Assembly (NCBI GenBank): GCA_937901965.1
Contig: CALGSW010000015.1
Span: forward strand, 20,857 to 84,856
Length of the DNA: 64,000 nt
From: an uncultured Bacteroidota bacterium
Lineage (GTDB): Bacteria; Bacteroidota; Bacteroidia; Bacteroidales; UBA932
Direction: 5' to 3'
Positions within the stretch are counted from its first letter, which is position 1; each line of letters opens with the position of its first letter. The notes beneath the pieces are model-generated. The model saw only the letters and a list, made by a program, of their open reading frames with translations, was not told where the DNA came from and did not search any database. The position numbers were made by a program, and so were the translations under genes. Below are positions 1 to 8,500 of this stretch, piece after piece.

Positions 1-135
1 AGACTCCCTAATCTTGTTTACTACCTCTTTACCAGGCATACTACCACCTGCGGCCTTCAGGATCTTGAATGCTTCGAATATCACTTTGACAGCAGTTTGT
101 CTTGAAGGAGAAAGTTTTTCAATTTCGCTACTCAT
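1..135 (-). CDS. Partial protein, N-terminal 45 residues only; possible winged-helix (Mrr-N-like) start
   Basis: An open frame starts at ATG 135 on the minus strand and runs off the left edge without a stop. The 45 visible residues begin MSSEIEKLSPSR and contain an alpha-helical stretch followed by AAGGSMPGKEVVNKI. That pattern (helix, glycine-rich turn, helix) recalls the winged-helix start of Mrr-type and other restriction-associated proteins, but 45 residues are not enough to assign a family. It is transcribed away from the phage structural genes, so it is divergent from the promoter at 200-229. It could be a phage moron or regulator, or a gene of the host flank. The function is unknown. 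Confidence 0.55.
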   Translation of the reverse strand, partial: MSSEIEKLSPSRQTAVKVIFEAFKILKAAGGSMPGKEVVNKIRES

Positions 136-199
136 TGGATTGAATATTTAGAATTATGGCGTCAAGTTACTAAATAATTTAATTGTTCTCCCTGATTAC

Positions 200-229
200 T
201 TGCGAGATATGTTTTGTTTATTATCTTTG
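200..229 (+). promoter_or_regulatory. Bacteroidota-type promoter, TTG-N19-TATCTTTG
   Basis: A -33 element TTG (200-202) is followed after exactly 19 bases by TATCTTTG (222-229), a perfect match to the Bacteroidota -7 consensus TAnnTTTG. Transcription would start near 236 and run into the terminator at 305-337, so it would make only a short RNA of about 100 bases. Confidence 0.55.
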
Positions 230-235
230 TCATTC

Positions 236-337
236 AGAATTAAGGAGTTACTATTTCGTAACATAAATTCAAACTACACTAACCCCTTTTACTTAACTAA
301 ATATGAGGATTGTCCACTGGGCAGTCCTCTTTTTTTT
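236..337 (+). ncRNA. Candidate short RNA or terminated leader upstream of the phage head operon
   Basis: The stretch is bounded by a promoter match at 200-229 and a rho-independent terminator at 305-337, and no plausible protein is encoded between them. It begins with a small hairpin (GTTAC/GTAAC near 247-262) and ends in the terminator stem. It could be a stand-alone small RNA or an attenuated leader whose read-through feeds the head genes. Existence of the transcript is an inference from signals only. Confidence 0.3.
305..337 (+). terminator. Strong rho-independent terminator
   Basis: Stem GAGGATTGTC (305-314) pairs with GGCAGTCCTC (320-329) including two G-T pairs, with a five-base loop, followed directly by eight T (330-337). 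The T-run is on the + strand, so it stops rightward transcription just before the second promoter at 365-395. Confidence 0.75.
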
Positions 338-364
338 GATGTCAAAAACTTTCAATAAAAAGTG

Positions 365-395
365 TTTGTATAACAAGCACCTATCACTAATTTCG
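365..395 (+). promoter_or_regulatory. Probable promoter of the phage head/tail operon, TTTG-N19-TAATTTCG
   Basis: TTTG (365-368) is separated by exactly 19 bases from TAATTTCG (388-395), which differs from the TAnnTTTG consensus at one position. The predicted start near 402 lies about 45 bases before the first phage gene (ATG 448). Because the later late genes are tightly packed on the same strand, this may drive most of the 448-19081 module. Confidence 0.5.
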
Positions 396-447
396 TGTTC
401 AGAAAGAATCGGTTTCATAACAGGAACAAAAAGCACGAAGAGAGAGA

Positions 448-1071
448 ATGAAAACGAAAGTGATAGAGAGATTGAAACCCAAAGCAGCATCGTTGGGGTT
501 CACAAAGAAAGAGCTTGAAGGTGTCACAGACATAATCGTCAGAAACCTGCAAGAGGATGCTTCAGACGAATCTGTGGACGAGGAGATAGACAAAGCACTC
601 CAGTTTCTTGAGATTTCGCAGTCAATGGCAAACAGAGTAATCAATGCCAACATCACCAAAACAAAACAGCCAAAAGGAGAGGATAACACTTCTCCTGACA
701 ACGCTACTCAACAAAATGATGAGCCAGACTGGTTCAGAAAATACAGAGAACAGCAAGAGCAGAGATTACAACAGCTTGAGAATGCTAAAATCTCAGAATC
801 AAGAAGAGAGAGATTTGAGAAGAGCCTATCAGGATTACTTCCTAAACAGAAGGAAGACAGACTGAAAGACTTTGACAGGATGACCTTCAAAGATGAAGAG
901 GATTTTCTAACATATCTGGAAGATAAATCAGCAATGGTGTCGGAGATAAATCAGGAACTGGCCAACGAAGGGCTTAGTAAGATGTCAGCACCGCCAGCAG
1001 GTACTTCAGCAAAGTCGTCAACAGATGAGTTCATTGAAAAGATGGTTCAACTAAACAAAAACGCAGAGTAA
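448..1071 (+). CDS. Phage scaffold-like / capsid assembly protein
   Basis: 207 residues, highly charged, with many Glu, Lys and Gln and predicted long helices, including a likely coiled coil around residues 90-140 (WFRKYREQQEQRLQQLENAK). There is no signal peptide or membrane segment. It lies just before the head-fibre-like and major capsid genes, the usual position of a scaffold or head maturation protein, and its composition fits a scaffold. Family assignment rests on position and composition; no catalytic protease motif is visible. The start at 448 follows a purine-rich stretch. No terminase or portal gene precedes it in the window, which is unusual for a complete head module. Confidence 0.6.
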   Translation: MKTKVIERLKPKAASLGFTKKELEGVTDIIVRNLQEDASDESVDEEIDKALQFLEISQSMANRVINANITKTKQPKGEDNTSPDNATQQNDEPDWFRKYREQQEQRLQQLENAKISESRRERFEKSLSGLLPKQKEDRLKDFDRMTFKDEEDFLTYLEDKSAMVSEINQELANEGLSKMSAPPAGTSAKSSTDEFIEKMVQLNKNAE

Positions 1072-1074
1072 ACA

Positions 1075-1659
1075 ATGGACTACAGAGAGACACCTCAAAG
1101 TGGGAAAAGCTATATCCATATGTGGGATGTAGCTTCAACCGAAGAGTTCAACGGAGGATTTGCCATTGAGAAATCCAACCTCCCTGCAACACAGGAGAAG
1201 GTACTCAAAGGCACATTTCTGAAGGTGGACTTCAACGAGAGAATAGCAAGAGTAGTGAAGACAGCACAACTCGCAGAAGCTATTACAGCAGAGACAACTT
1301 CAGTGAAAGTGAAGAAAGGAGCAATGCTCATAAATGGAGACATACTTGGTTCAGGAACAAAATCAGTGTCAGTGGCTAACCTTGACACTACTAACCCTGA
1401 CTATGATACCTTCACCATCACAGCAGGAGCACTTGGAACAGTATCGGCAGGTTCAGTACTGCAAGAGTATGCAGAAGCAGGATCAAGTAAGCCAGTAGTA
1501 AACCCAGATGGAATGGCATACACAGATTCAGCGATTGATGCCTTGCCATCCTGCACAGTGATATTCAAGGCTTTTGACATTCAGCCTTTGGCCTTACCAC
1601 AGCCTTTGACATCAGCAATAGTCACAGCACTGAATAAGTGCCAATTCATCATAAAATAG
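1075..1659 (+). CDS. Phage head fibre / capsid decoration-like protein
   Basis: 194 residues starting three bases after the scaffold-like gene. The middle is rich in Ala, Thr, Val and Gly (roughly residues 60-130) as in beta-sandwich capsid decorations, and the end LPSCTVIFKAFDIQPLALP is compact and hydrophobic. Its position between scaffold and major capsid protein, and its general look, match the head-fibre proteins found in Bacteroides siphophages. The role would be decoration or stabilisation of the capsid surface. Confidence in the exact family is moderate because no single diagnostic motif is visible. Confidence 0.5.
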   Translation: MDYRETPQSGKSYIHMWDVASTEEFNGGFAIEKSNLPATQEKVLKGTFLKVDFNERIARVVKTAQLAEAITAETTSVKVKKGAMLINGDILGSGTKSVSVANLDTTNPDYDTFTITAGALGTVSAGSVLQEYAEAGSSKPVVNPDGMAYTDSAIDALPSCTVIFKAFDIQPLALPQPLTSAIVTALNKCQFIIK

Positions 1660-1673
1660 GGGGAGAGAGATAG

Positions 1674-2783
1674 ATGGACAAGAGAATAATTGACATCATA
1701 CAAGAGCCAGTAGCGTTCAGTGCCTTCATCAATGAGAACATGAAAAACTCAACCTACAAGGTTGCGTGGAATGAAGAGATGAGTGTTGAATACGAGGCTT
1801 CCAAGAGCTTTGCAGAGCTCACAGCAGAGTACGCTGCTGCAATGGTAGGTACTGTTATTGACAGGAACTCACCAAGGCCAAAAAGAGATATGCCGAGTGT
1901 AGGGGAAATCTCCGGCACACTGGCACGATTCGGAGACGAGTGGCAAATCTCCAACGACAGACTGGAGAAATACTTCTACATGGAGGACAGATACCGCCAA
2001 GTGAGTAAAAACCTCACAGAGACACAGAAGAATGACCAGTACAAGAACATAGTGAAGTACCTGTTCAATCCTTATGAGTTAGCGGCTATAGCACCTCACA
2101 GAAGGATATGGGCACAATACCTTGAAGGGTTATCAGATGGTCAGGTAACACTCACCAAACACAACAACGAAGGTGGTTTGGTATGGAAGACAGCATTGCC
2201 AATAGGCATACAGAAAAACTCCCTTCGTGCAAAGGATGAGATTTGGTCAGAGAACACCCTTGAGACGATGGATGTGATTAGTGTCCTGAAGTATCAGGAG
2301 ACATTAGCCAATAGTGCAGGTAAGTCAGTCCTCAAACACAGGGTAAGTGATGCTACTGCCTCACTCATTGAGCAGTGTAAGCAATTCAGAGACCTGATAG
2401 GTCTGAAGATGCTCAACATACAGACAAGCACCACTCCTGGCATATCACTGGAGCATATTAACAACTACCTAAACTCAATCAGGATAGCACCTATTGAGGT
2501 GGTTAAGGAATTTGGTACTTATGCCAATGGGACAACCTTTTCTCTCTTCAAGGATGGAAGAGTCGTTTCTATGTGTGCTCCGAGAGTGGCTGTGCTGAAG
2601 GTATCAGACCCACTGGAGGCATTTGACCCTATCCCGAACAAAGTGTACACTTCGTTCTTTGACAACCTTATCTCCCAGTGGAGAGATAGCAAAGGTCGTT
2701 ATGTGGCTTATGAGATGTTTGCCTTCCCTGCCTTCGTAGGAAGGGGAGATGTATTTATCCTTGATGTAACCAAGAAGGCTTAG
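1674..2783 (+). CDS. Phage major capsid protein
   Basis: 369 residues. The position after scaffold-like and decoration-like genes and before the head-tail connector set, the length, and the mix of helical N-terminal half and beta-rich C-terminal half (SMCAPRVAVLKVSDPLEAF, then the final VGRGDVFILDV) fit the capsid shell subunit of siphophages. An FGDEWQISNDRLEKYFYMEDRYRQ-like segment (about residues 86-110) reads like the capsid E-loop/spine region that contacts neighbours. A purine-rich GGGGGAGAGAGA precedes the ATG. Proteolytic maturation or an HK97-type cross-link cannot be judged from this sequence. Confidence 0.7.
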   Translation: MDKRIIDIIQEPVAFSAFINENMKNSTYKVAWNEEMSVEYEASKSFAELTAEYAAAMVGTVIDRNSPRPKRDMPSVGEISGTLARFGDEWQISNDRLEKYFYMEDRYRQVSKNLTETQKNDQYKNIVKYLFNPYELAAIAPHRRIWAQYLEGLSDGQVTLTKHNNEGGLVWKTALPIGIQKNSLRAKDEIWSENTLETMDVISVLKYQETLANSAGKSVLKHRVSDATASLIEQCKQFRDLIGLKMLNIQTSTTPGISLEHINNYLNSIRIAPIEVVKEFGTYANGTTFSLFKDGRVVSMCAPRVAVLKVSDPLEAFDPIPNKVYTSFFDNLISQWRDSKGRYVAYEMFAFPAFVGRGDVFILDVTKKA

Positions 2784-2785
2784 TT

Positions 2786-3100
2786 ATGACAAATTCAGAA
2801 GCTATTCAGGAAGACCTCAGGCCATACCCAGTGAGAAGGAGTTTGATTGAGAGGAAGTGCGATAAGTATGGGTTGGATGCGAGTGGTTTATATAGCACTC
2901 AAAATGAGAGGTTAATAACATTCATAGTGGTTGAATTATTATCGCAGATGATAACTCTCAACAATGTGGCGGAAGGTGGTGTATCTCTCTCCTTTGACAA
3001 GAAGGCAGTGGAGACACGCATCAGGAGGCTGTGTGGAGAGGTCGGACTGGATAGCAATGAATTTGTTCAACAACCAACAGTAAGATACATCGGGGAGTGA
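2786..3100 (+). CDS. Phage head-tail connector protein (gp6-like adaptor)
   Basis: 104 residues, starting two bases after the capsid stop. It is mainly helical, with no membrane segment, and occupies the place where siphophages carry the first connector/adaptor (HK97 gp6 or SPP1 gp15 type). It would sit below the portal ring in the mature virion. It overlaps the next gene by four bases (ATGA type), indicating translational coupling. Assignment is from gene order and size rather than motif. Confidence 0.5.
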   Translation: MTNSEAIQEDLRPYPVRRSLIERKCDKYGLDASGLYSTQNERLITFIVVELLSQMITLNNVAEGGVSLSFDKKAVETRIRRLCGEVGLDSNEFVQQPTVRYIGE

Positions 3101-3408
3101 TGAGAGGTAAGCTTTTATACAAGATAGAACAGGGAGGAGGAGTCATTGATGGTGACACTGTCCCTGTCATCTCTTCATGGAGTCCAAATGCTATGGATTG
3201 CACCTATCAGGCCAATACTATAAGCAACAAGGGGCGATATGAAGGAGGGGCTTTCATCACATCATCATATACAATTTTGATTGACGAAATGGACTTCAGT
3301 GCCAAGATGGTCAGGCTTATCAACACCAGAGGAGATTTGGTTTGTGAGAAAGTCATCCAAAGCATTGAGGTATTGGAAGAGGTTCAAAAGGTTAAGATTA
3401 CCATATGA
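3097..3408 (+). CDS. Phage head closure protein
   Basis: 103 residues with a beta-rich pattern (KLLYKIEQGGGVIDGDTVPV; the end RGDLVCEKVIQSIEVLEEVQ). Small beta-barrel head-closure proteins of the SPP1 gp16/HK97 gp7 type have this size and lie directly after the adaptor. The gene overlaps both neighbours by four bases. The second and third residues read Met-Arg after an initial ATG-ATG pair, so the start could be either ATG. Confidence 0.5.
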   Translation: MMRGKLLYKIEQGGGVIDGDTVPVISSWSPNAMDCTYQANTISNKGRYEGGAFITSSYTILIDEMDFSAKMVRLINTRGDLVCEKVIQSIEVLEEVQKVKITI

Positions 3409-3857
3409 TGTTTAACATCACCCAGAAGACAAGTTTGGCAGAGATAGATAGCTATATCAGGCGAAAGATTGAGGAGAAGGAGAATGCAATCGTCTCTGCC
3501 TTGTCTTATGTGGGTGAGCAATGTGTAAACGAAGCAAGGGACAATGGCAGATACATCAACAGAACAGGCAACCTGAGGAGTTCAGTAGGCTATGTCATAG
3601 CCAAGAATGGCCTTGTCGTTAGTGGTGGTGGATTCACACAGGTAGCAGAAGGTTCACAGGGATCAGGAGAGGGGAAACGCTTCATTGACGAGTTGGTAGC
3701 CAAACAGAAGAAAGGCATATACCTGATAGTGGTGGCAGGGATGAAATACTCTGCCTATGTGGAAGCGAAGAGCCTCAATGTTCTCTCTTCAGCAGAGCTT
3801 CTTGCCGAGTCATTAGTTCCAAGCATATTGAAAAAATTAGGTTTTGTTAAGAGATGA
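3405..3857 (+). CDS. Phage tail completion / HK97 gp10-like neck protein
   Basis: 150 residues. It contains the pattern typical of gp10-like proteins: a helical start (IRRKIEEKENAIVSALSYVG) then NRTGNLRSSVGYVI near residues 50-65, where such proteins carry a TGxLRxSI-type segment, and a later MKYSAYVEAKS corresponding to the common YAxYVExG motif near residues 107-117. These proteins join the tail tube to the neck. It overlaps the head closure gene by four bases and the tail terminator gene by four bases. A second Met directly follows the first. Confidence 0.7.
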   Translation: MMFNITQKTSLAEIDSYIRRKIEEKENAIVSALSYVGEQCVNEARDNGRYINRTGNLRSSVGYVIAKNGLVVSGGGFTQVAEGSQGSGEGKRFIDELVAKQKKGIYLIVVAGMKYSAYVEAKSLNVLSSAELLAESLVPSILKKLGFVKR

Positions 3858-4258
3858 GCAAGGTAGGAGGAGAGATAGAGTACGACACAATGCGTCTGGT
3901 TCGTGCAAGTGCACTGAGGGATGCTGTAAATGGAAGTATTTACTTACAAGGGGCAAGGCCAATAGGTTCAGACAAGGAAGACATAGTCATCTCCTTTATG
4001 GATGGATTGGATGCTCAGATACAGACAGGAATAGTAACTATCAACATCTATGTTCCGGACATTGATAATGGCACTGGGGTATTGGTTAAGAACACCTCCA
4101 GATGTCGTGAGTTGGAGAGGATAGCTTATAACTCTGTGAAACAATTCAAGTCACACGGATACTACTTCTCTCTTGGATGGCTTATTACCAGTTTCCCTGA
4201 ACCTGATATCCATCAGCACTTCGTCAATGTGAGATTGAGATTTAAGTTAAAATGTTAA
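3854..4258 (+). CDS. Phage tail terminator-like protein
   Basis: 134 residues. Order (after the gp10-like gene, before the tail tube gene) and size fit the tail terminator that caps the tube and contacts the neck. Visible features are a mixed alpha/beta fold, DIVISFMDGLDAQIQTGIVT and a conserved-looking NVRLRFKLKC end. The start overlaps the previous gene by four bases. No enzymatic motif is present. Confidence 0.5.
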   Translation: MSKVGGEIEYDTMRLVRASALRDAVNGSIYLQGARPIGSDKEDIVISFMDGLDAQIQTGIVTINIYVPDIDNGTGVLVKNTSRCRELERIAYNSVKQFKSHGYYFSLGWLITSFPEPDIHQHFVNVRLRFKLKC

Positions 4259-4271
4259 AATATATTTGATT

Positions 4272-4724
4272 ATGTCAGTTTTATCTTGGGGAAAACCAAA
4301 GATTGAATTTGGTCTGTTAGGAGATGGAGATACTCTTCCAACAGTATGGAAAGAGATGCCAGAGATAGTAGAAGACACTTCCAAACTCATTCCCACAAAG
4401 GGAGAGAAGAGGGAGGCTACTGGAGAAGGTGGTGAGGTGATTGATATTCGCCACAAGAGGAATAAGTATCTCTTTGAATGCGAAGTATTCGTTAAGAAGG
4501 GAGATGTTAAACCCATTTCCGATAACGATGGTGTTGTTTCAGGTAAGTATGCAGTTAGGCTCACTCCTGAGGATGATACTCTTGAAGGGTTCATCATGGA
4601 GAAGACCACTGTTTCTGCTGAAGAGACCTGGTCAAGTGCCGATGGCAAGAGATGGAAATACTCTTTTGATGGCTTGAAACCATCATCAGGCAACATACTA
4701 AAACCTTATACCAAAACGCCTTAA
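4272..4724 (+). CDS. Phage major tail tube protein
   Basis: 150 residues from ATG 4272; an upstream in-frame TTG at 4266 is a less likely start. The sequence is beta-rich and acidic (GDGDTLPTVWKEMPEIVEDT, IRHKRNKYLFECEVFVKKGD) and contains KYAVRLTPEDDTLEGFI, consistent with a small tail tube subunit lacking an added Ig-like domain. It is followed by an unusual 144-base gap and then the tail chaperone genes, which is the standard siphophage order. TATATTTG at 4261-4268 resembles a -7 box but lies too close to the ATG to be convincing as a promoter. Confidence 0.6.
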   Translation: MSVLSWGKPKIEFGLLGDGDTLPTVWKEMPEIVEDTSKLIPTKGEKREATGEGGEVIDIRHKRNKYLFECEVFVKKGDVKPISDNDGVVSGKYAVRLTPEDDTLEGFIMEKTTVSAEETWSSADGKRWKYSFDGLKPSSGNILKPYTKTP

Positions 4725-4726
4725 TT

Positions 4727-4846
4727 GGTTGTAAATGACAAACGGAAAGACGGACTTTTCGGTAGGTGGTCAAACCGATAACTGCGGTTGCTCCTGATGG
4801 TGGAGATGTATCTGCAAGGCAGACATTCGGTTCAACTCCGACAACC
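4727..4846 (+). other. Structured intergenic element, partly tRNA-like
   Basis: This 120-base stretch fills an otherwise unexplained gap in a tightly packed operon. By hand it folds into several stems closed by GGTTGT (4727-4732) and ACAACC (4841-4846). They include GGAAAG/CTTTTC, AACCG/CGGTT around a seven-base loop ATAACTG, a hairpin ATG..TCTG/CAGA.CAT, and TCGG/CCGA around TTCAACT, which matches the tRNA T-loop consensus. The acceptor and T-stem lengths do not add up to a normal tRNA and the element is too long. A short frame from GTG 4766 also crosses it. Function unknown. Confidence 0.25.
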
Positions 4847-4868
4847 TGCACTACAAACCTATGCAATT

Positions 4869-5339
4869 ATGAAGAGAAGGATAGAGGAGAAAGCATCAGA
4901 TACCATTTTGCAAAGGAAGAAGAGTATTATGGTTGGAGGGATCAAGTATGAGGTTTCTCCTCCTTCCATAGCTACTCTGATTGAGGTTTCAGGATTGGTA
5001 TCACAACTCCCCAGAGTACAGTCTGAGGGAGTAAACATCATAGAGGAGGTTATCCGTACAGCTAAAGATTGTCGTGTTATTGGGGATATTTTGGCAGTTT
5101 TGATACTAGGACCAACCACCAACCCCAAAAATACAAAACATCGTCTTTTTGGCCTTAAAAATCGTTTCCAGAAAGAGTATTCCAGACTGGTAGAAAAGAT
5201 ACTTTATGACCTTTCACCAAGTGAGGTGAATAGTCTTACTATGGAACTTCTCAAGTTGAAGGAGATACCCGATTTTTTCGCCATTACCGCTTTCCTATCA
5301 GAAATAAATCTACTGACTCCCACAGGGAAGGCGGTGTAG
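4869..5339 (+). CDS. Phage tail assembly chaperone, short form (gpG-like)
   Basis: 156 residues from ATG 4869 (MKRRIEEKASDTILQRKKSI). An upstream in-frame ATG at 4788 would add 27 residues out of keeping with the rest. The protein is helical, with a C-terminal part FGLKNRFQKEYSRLVEKILYDLSPSEVNSL followed by LKEIPDFFAITAFL. It lies between tail tube and tape measure, where siphophages encode the pair that chaperones the tape measure protein. A slippery heptamer lies inside the gene at 5273-5279, and the -1 frame stays open into the next segment, so this is the non-shifted product of a frameshift pair. Confidence 0.6.
   Translation: MKRRIEEKASDTILQRKKSIMVGGIKYEVSPPSIATLIEVSGLVSQLPRVQSEGVNIIEEVIRTAKDCRVIGDILAVLILGPTTNPKNTKHRLFGLKNRFQKEYSRLVEKILYDLSPSEVNSLTMELLKLKEIPDFFAITAFLSEINLLTPTGKAV
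5273..5279 (+). promoter_or_regulatory. Predicted -1 ribosomal frameshift site, T TTT TTC
   Basis: In the chaperone frame the codons GAT TTT TTC contain the canonical heptamer T-TTT-TTC. The -1 frame is open from 5234 to the stop at 5575, so a slip here gives a fusion of 137 residues of the first frame plus 98 of the second (about 235 in all). Programmed -1 shifts between these two genes are well known in long-tailed phages. I did not identify a convincing downstream stimulatory stem. Confidence 0.6.
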
Positions 5340-5362
5340 TTGATAATGACAGCATCTGGGCT

Positions 5363-5575
5363 ATGGTGGGAGGATTATCCAAAGCCTATAACTTAACAAT
5401 CACCTATGTTCTTTACGAATTGAGTTACATCAACTTGGTGATGTTCAGTTCTGTCCTTCCCACCTATGACGATGCTAAGCCAGAAAAGAGGAGAATGAAG
5501 GGAGATGTCATTGATTGTGATAATCCCAAGAACAGGAATGCAATAAGGAACTTAATAGCGGAGATGGATGAATAA
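5363..5575 (+). CDS. Tail assembly chaperone C-terminal part (gpT-like), probably made by -1 frameshift
   Basis: From the ATG at 5363 this frame gives 70 residues, but it is open from 5234. The upstream part, reading NDSIWAMVGGLSKAYNLTI, looks like real coding sequence continuing through the ATG. The segment is therefore most likely translated as an extension of the 4869 gene by a -1 shift at 5273-5279, not from its own start. The hydrophobic stretch TYVLYELSYINLVMFSSVLP followed by a charged tail fits the T domain that binds the tape measure protein. It overlaps the tape measure start by eight bases. Confidence 0.55.
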   Translation: MVGGLSKAYNLTITYVLYELSYINLVMFSSVLPTYDDAKPEKRRMKGDVIDCDNPKNRNAIRNLIAEMDE

Positions 5576-8500
5576 CAGTGATGGAAGGATTTGGTGGTTA
5601 TTAGGTTTAGACAACACTCAACTTCAGAGGGATGCCAATGTCACTAAGGAGCAGTTCAGGAGGTTAGGCAACACAGCAACAGAGGAGGGCAATAGGATAA
5701 ACACAGCCTTGCGGAATGCAGCCGCAGGATTAGCGGCCTTCCTCTCTATTCAGCAACTGGCTCAATTCACAAGAAGCATAGCAGAAGTAAGGGGTGAGTT
5801 TCAGCAGTTGGAGGTAGCCTTCAAGGTTATGCTTGGCAACAAAGGTCAGGCTGATAAACTGATGGCTCAGTTAGTGAAGACAGCGGCAACCACTCCCTTT
5901 GACCTTAAGAGTGTAGCAGGAGGGGCAAAACAACTCCTTGCCTATGGCACAAGTGCAGAAGAGGTGAATGAGATTCTCATCCGATTGGGAGACATAGCCG
6001 CAGGGTTATCCATCCCTCTTGGGGACTTGGTGTATCTGTACGGAACCACGATGACACAGGGCAGGATGTTCACTATGGACTTAAGGCAATTTATGGGAAG
6101 AGGTATCCCTATGGCCGAAGAGTTGGCAAAGATATTCGGTGTTGCTAAGGATCAAGTGGCAGACCTCGTGTCGGAAGGTAAGGTTGGTGCTTCAGAGATG
6201 AAGAAGGCAATAGAGAACATGACCAGTGCAGGTGGTAAGTTCAACAACCTGATGGCTGAACAGAGCAAGACCATCACTGGCCAGATATCCAATCTTCAGG
6301 ATGCCATTGACTCTATGATGAATGAGATAGGTCGTTCCAATGAAGGGCTTATCAATGAAGTCATTTCAGGTGCTTCGTATATGGTTGAACACTATGAGGA
6401 GATAGGAAAGATACTTGGTGTTCTCATCTCTACCTATGGTGCTTACAAAGCCGCTGTCATCACTGCCCACGCCATACAGGGTGCTTCTGTTATGGCAGGT
6501 AACATCAAAGCTTGGTTTCAACTGGCATCAGGTATCCGTTCTGCAAAGGATGCCCAGATAGCTTTTAATCTTGCTACAAAGGCCAACCCTTTGGGTTTGC
6601 TTCTTGCCCTGATAACAGCAGTAGGAACAGCCATATGGGCCTTTGGTAAAAAGACAGACGATGCTACTGACTCCATCAGTGGATTGGCCAAAGCCAATAA
6701 GGTGGCAACGGAGGAGATGGACAGGCAGAGTGCTAAAATCAAGGCTCTGGAAGATGTCATCAACAACAGCAACATAGCCAATGAGCATAGACGAAAAGCC
6801 ATCAACGACCTGAAGAGCATCATCCCTTCATACAACGCACAGCTTGATGAAGAGGGCAGGTTGATAAACAACAACACTGAAGCTATCAAACTCTACCTGA
6901 CACAACTGGAGAGGCAGATACGGATGAAAGCAGCCCAAGATGAACTGGAGGGGGCTTATAAATCCGAGAGAGACCTTCAGAGGGAGTTGTCAAAGAATAA
7001 GTCAGTATATGATGATAAAAGCACTAATTCAGCATACTACAACCGCCCTTTGATTGATGTAGCAGGATGGTTTGGTAAGACCGACTTACAGGAGGCAGAA
7101 TCGGCTCTTAACAACACCAAGACAAAGTTGCAGGAGGTGAGAAACACCATCTCTGAACTGAAGAGAGAGATAGAGCTCTCCTCACAACCAGTTGTGGCTA
7201 CTGTTTCAGGGGGAGGCCCAACAGAAGAGGAGATAGCAGAAGCAGAGAAGAGAGCAAAGGAGAGAGCTAAACTGGAGGCTGATGCCAAGAGAAATCTTGA
7301 GGAATTGACAAAGGTTGAGAGAGAGCTTGTTTACAGGCTCAACCAATCCAAGATTGACCTTATGGCTGAAGGTTTTGAGAAGGAGATGGCACAGCTTGAG
7401 TTTGACCATCAAAGAAGGAAAGATGCCATCACAGAATTCGGCAAGGAACTCCTTGATGCTCAAAACAGGATTGAGAAAGACCTATGGTTGAAAAGTGGCA
7501 AGAAGGAGGAGAGTTTCACACCTTCCACACAACTTGATGTTACCAGTAAGGGTAAGATTGACGATTTAAACAATGCTGAAGACAGGCTCTTTGCCAACAG
7601 CAAGGTTGAATTGTATAAGAGTCTGCTTGAAAAGTATCAGGACTTCACTGCCAAGAGGAAAGAGATAGAAGAGGGATTCAATGCTGATGTTAAGGTTCTG
7701 AACTCCCTCAGAACAGACGAGAATGCCAGGGAGATTGAGTCTGCAATAGCAGAGGCAGGAAAGAGTAAGGAGAGGCAATTGGAGGCTCTTAAACGAGCCT
7801 TATTGGATGATTACGGACTGGGAGGACTTATCTCTGGAGATATGTCTGATTTCTTAACCAAAGAGGTTAAAAAGGCTATTCCTCTTTTCCATTCCCTTGC
7901 TGAAGCAACCACCAGTCAGTTATTGAAGGCTAAAGATGCCATCAAGGGTATTGAACTACCTGATAAATTGGTTGAAGAGTTAGAAGAGGCAGGATATAAT
8001 TTAGAAGAGTTCATTGCCTTACTAGATGATGCTAAAGACAAAGTTGAAGAACAGATTGAAGAAACCTTCTTCACCCGAGTCAATAGTGTCATAGGGGAAC
8101 TATCACTCGCACTTGGAGTACTTGGTAACTCCCTGTCTGAATTTGGTGGTGTAGCAGGTGAGATTGGAGGTGTCATATCGGGGTTATCTTCAGGGATGGA
8201 AGACCTGATGACTGTTATGCAGAAAAAACCATCAGACCCTGAATCAATATCGGCAGGTATTGGGGCGGCACTGACTCTGATAACGATGGTCACAAAACAG
8301 ATTCAGGCCAACAGGATTGAACAGCAGAAGTGGAGAGATGCCATAGCAGAGTCAGTACATCAGGCTTCACTCCTAAGGATAGAATCACTGGCCTATAAAC
8401 AGTCCAATCTGTTTGGTGTAGAGAATCCTTATTCAAGGGCTATAGCAGGGGCAAAGCAGTATGCCCAGTCAATGTTTGAACTCAACTCGGCAGTTGCTAA

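Noticed and set aside
4261..4268. TATATTTG as a promoter of the tail tube gene
   Set aside because: It ends four bases before the ATG and has no -33 element at a suitable distance.
4727..4846. A canonical tRNA in the gap after the tail tube gene
   Set aside because: The acceptor and T-stem lengths do not fit, the total is 120 bases and no clear D-arm exists; kept only as a structured element.
4788..4868. Upstream ATG as the start of the tail chaperone
   Set aside because: It adds 27 residues unlike the rest and would read through the structured element.
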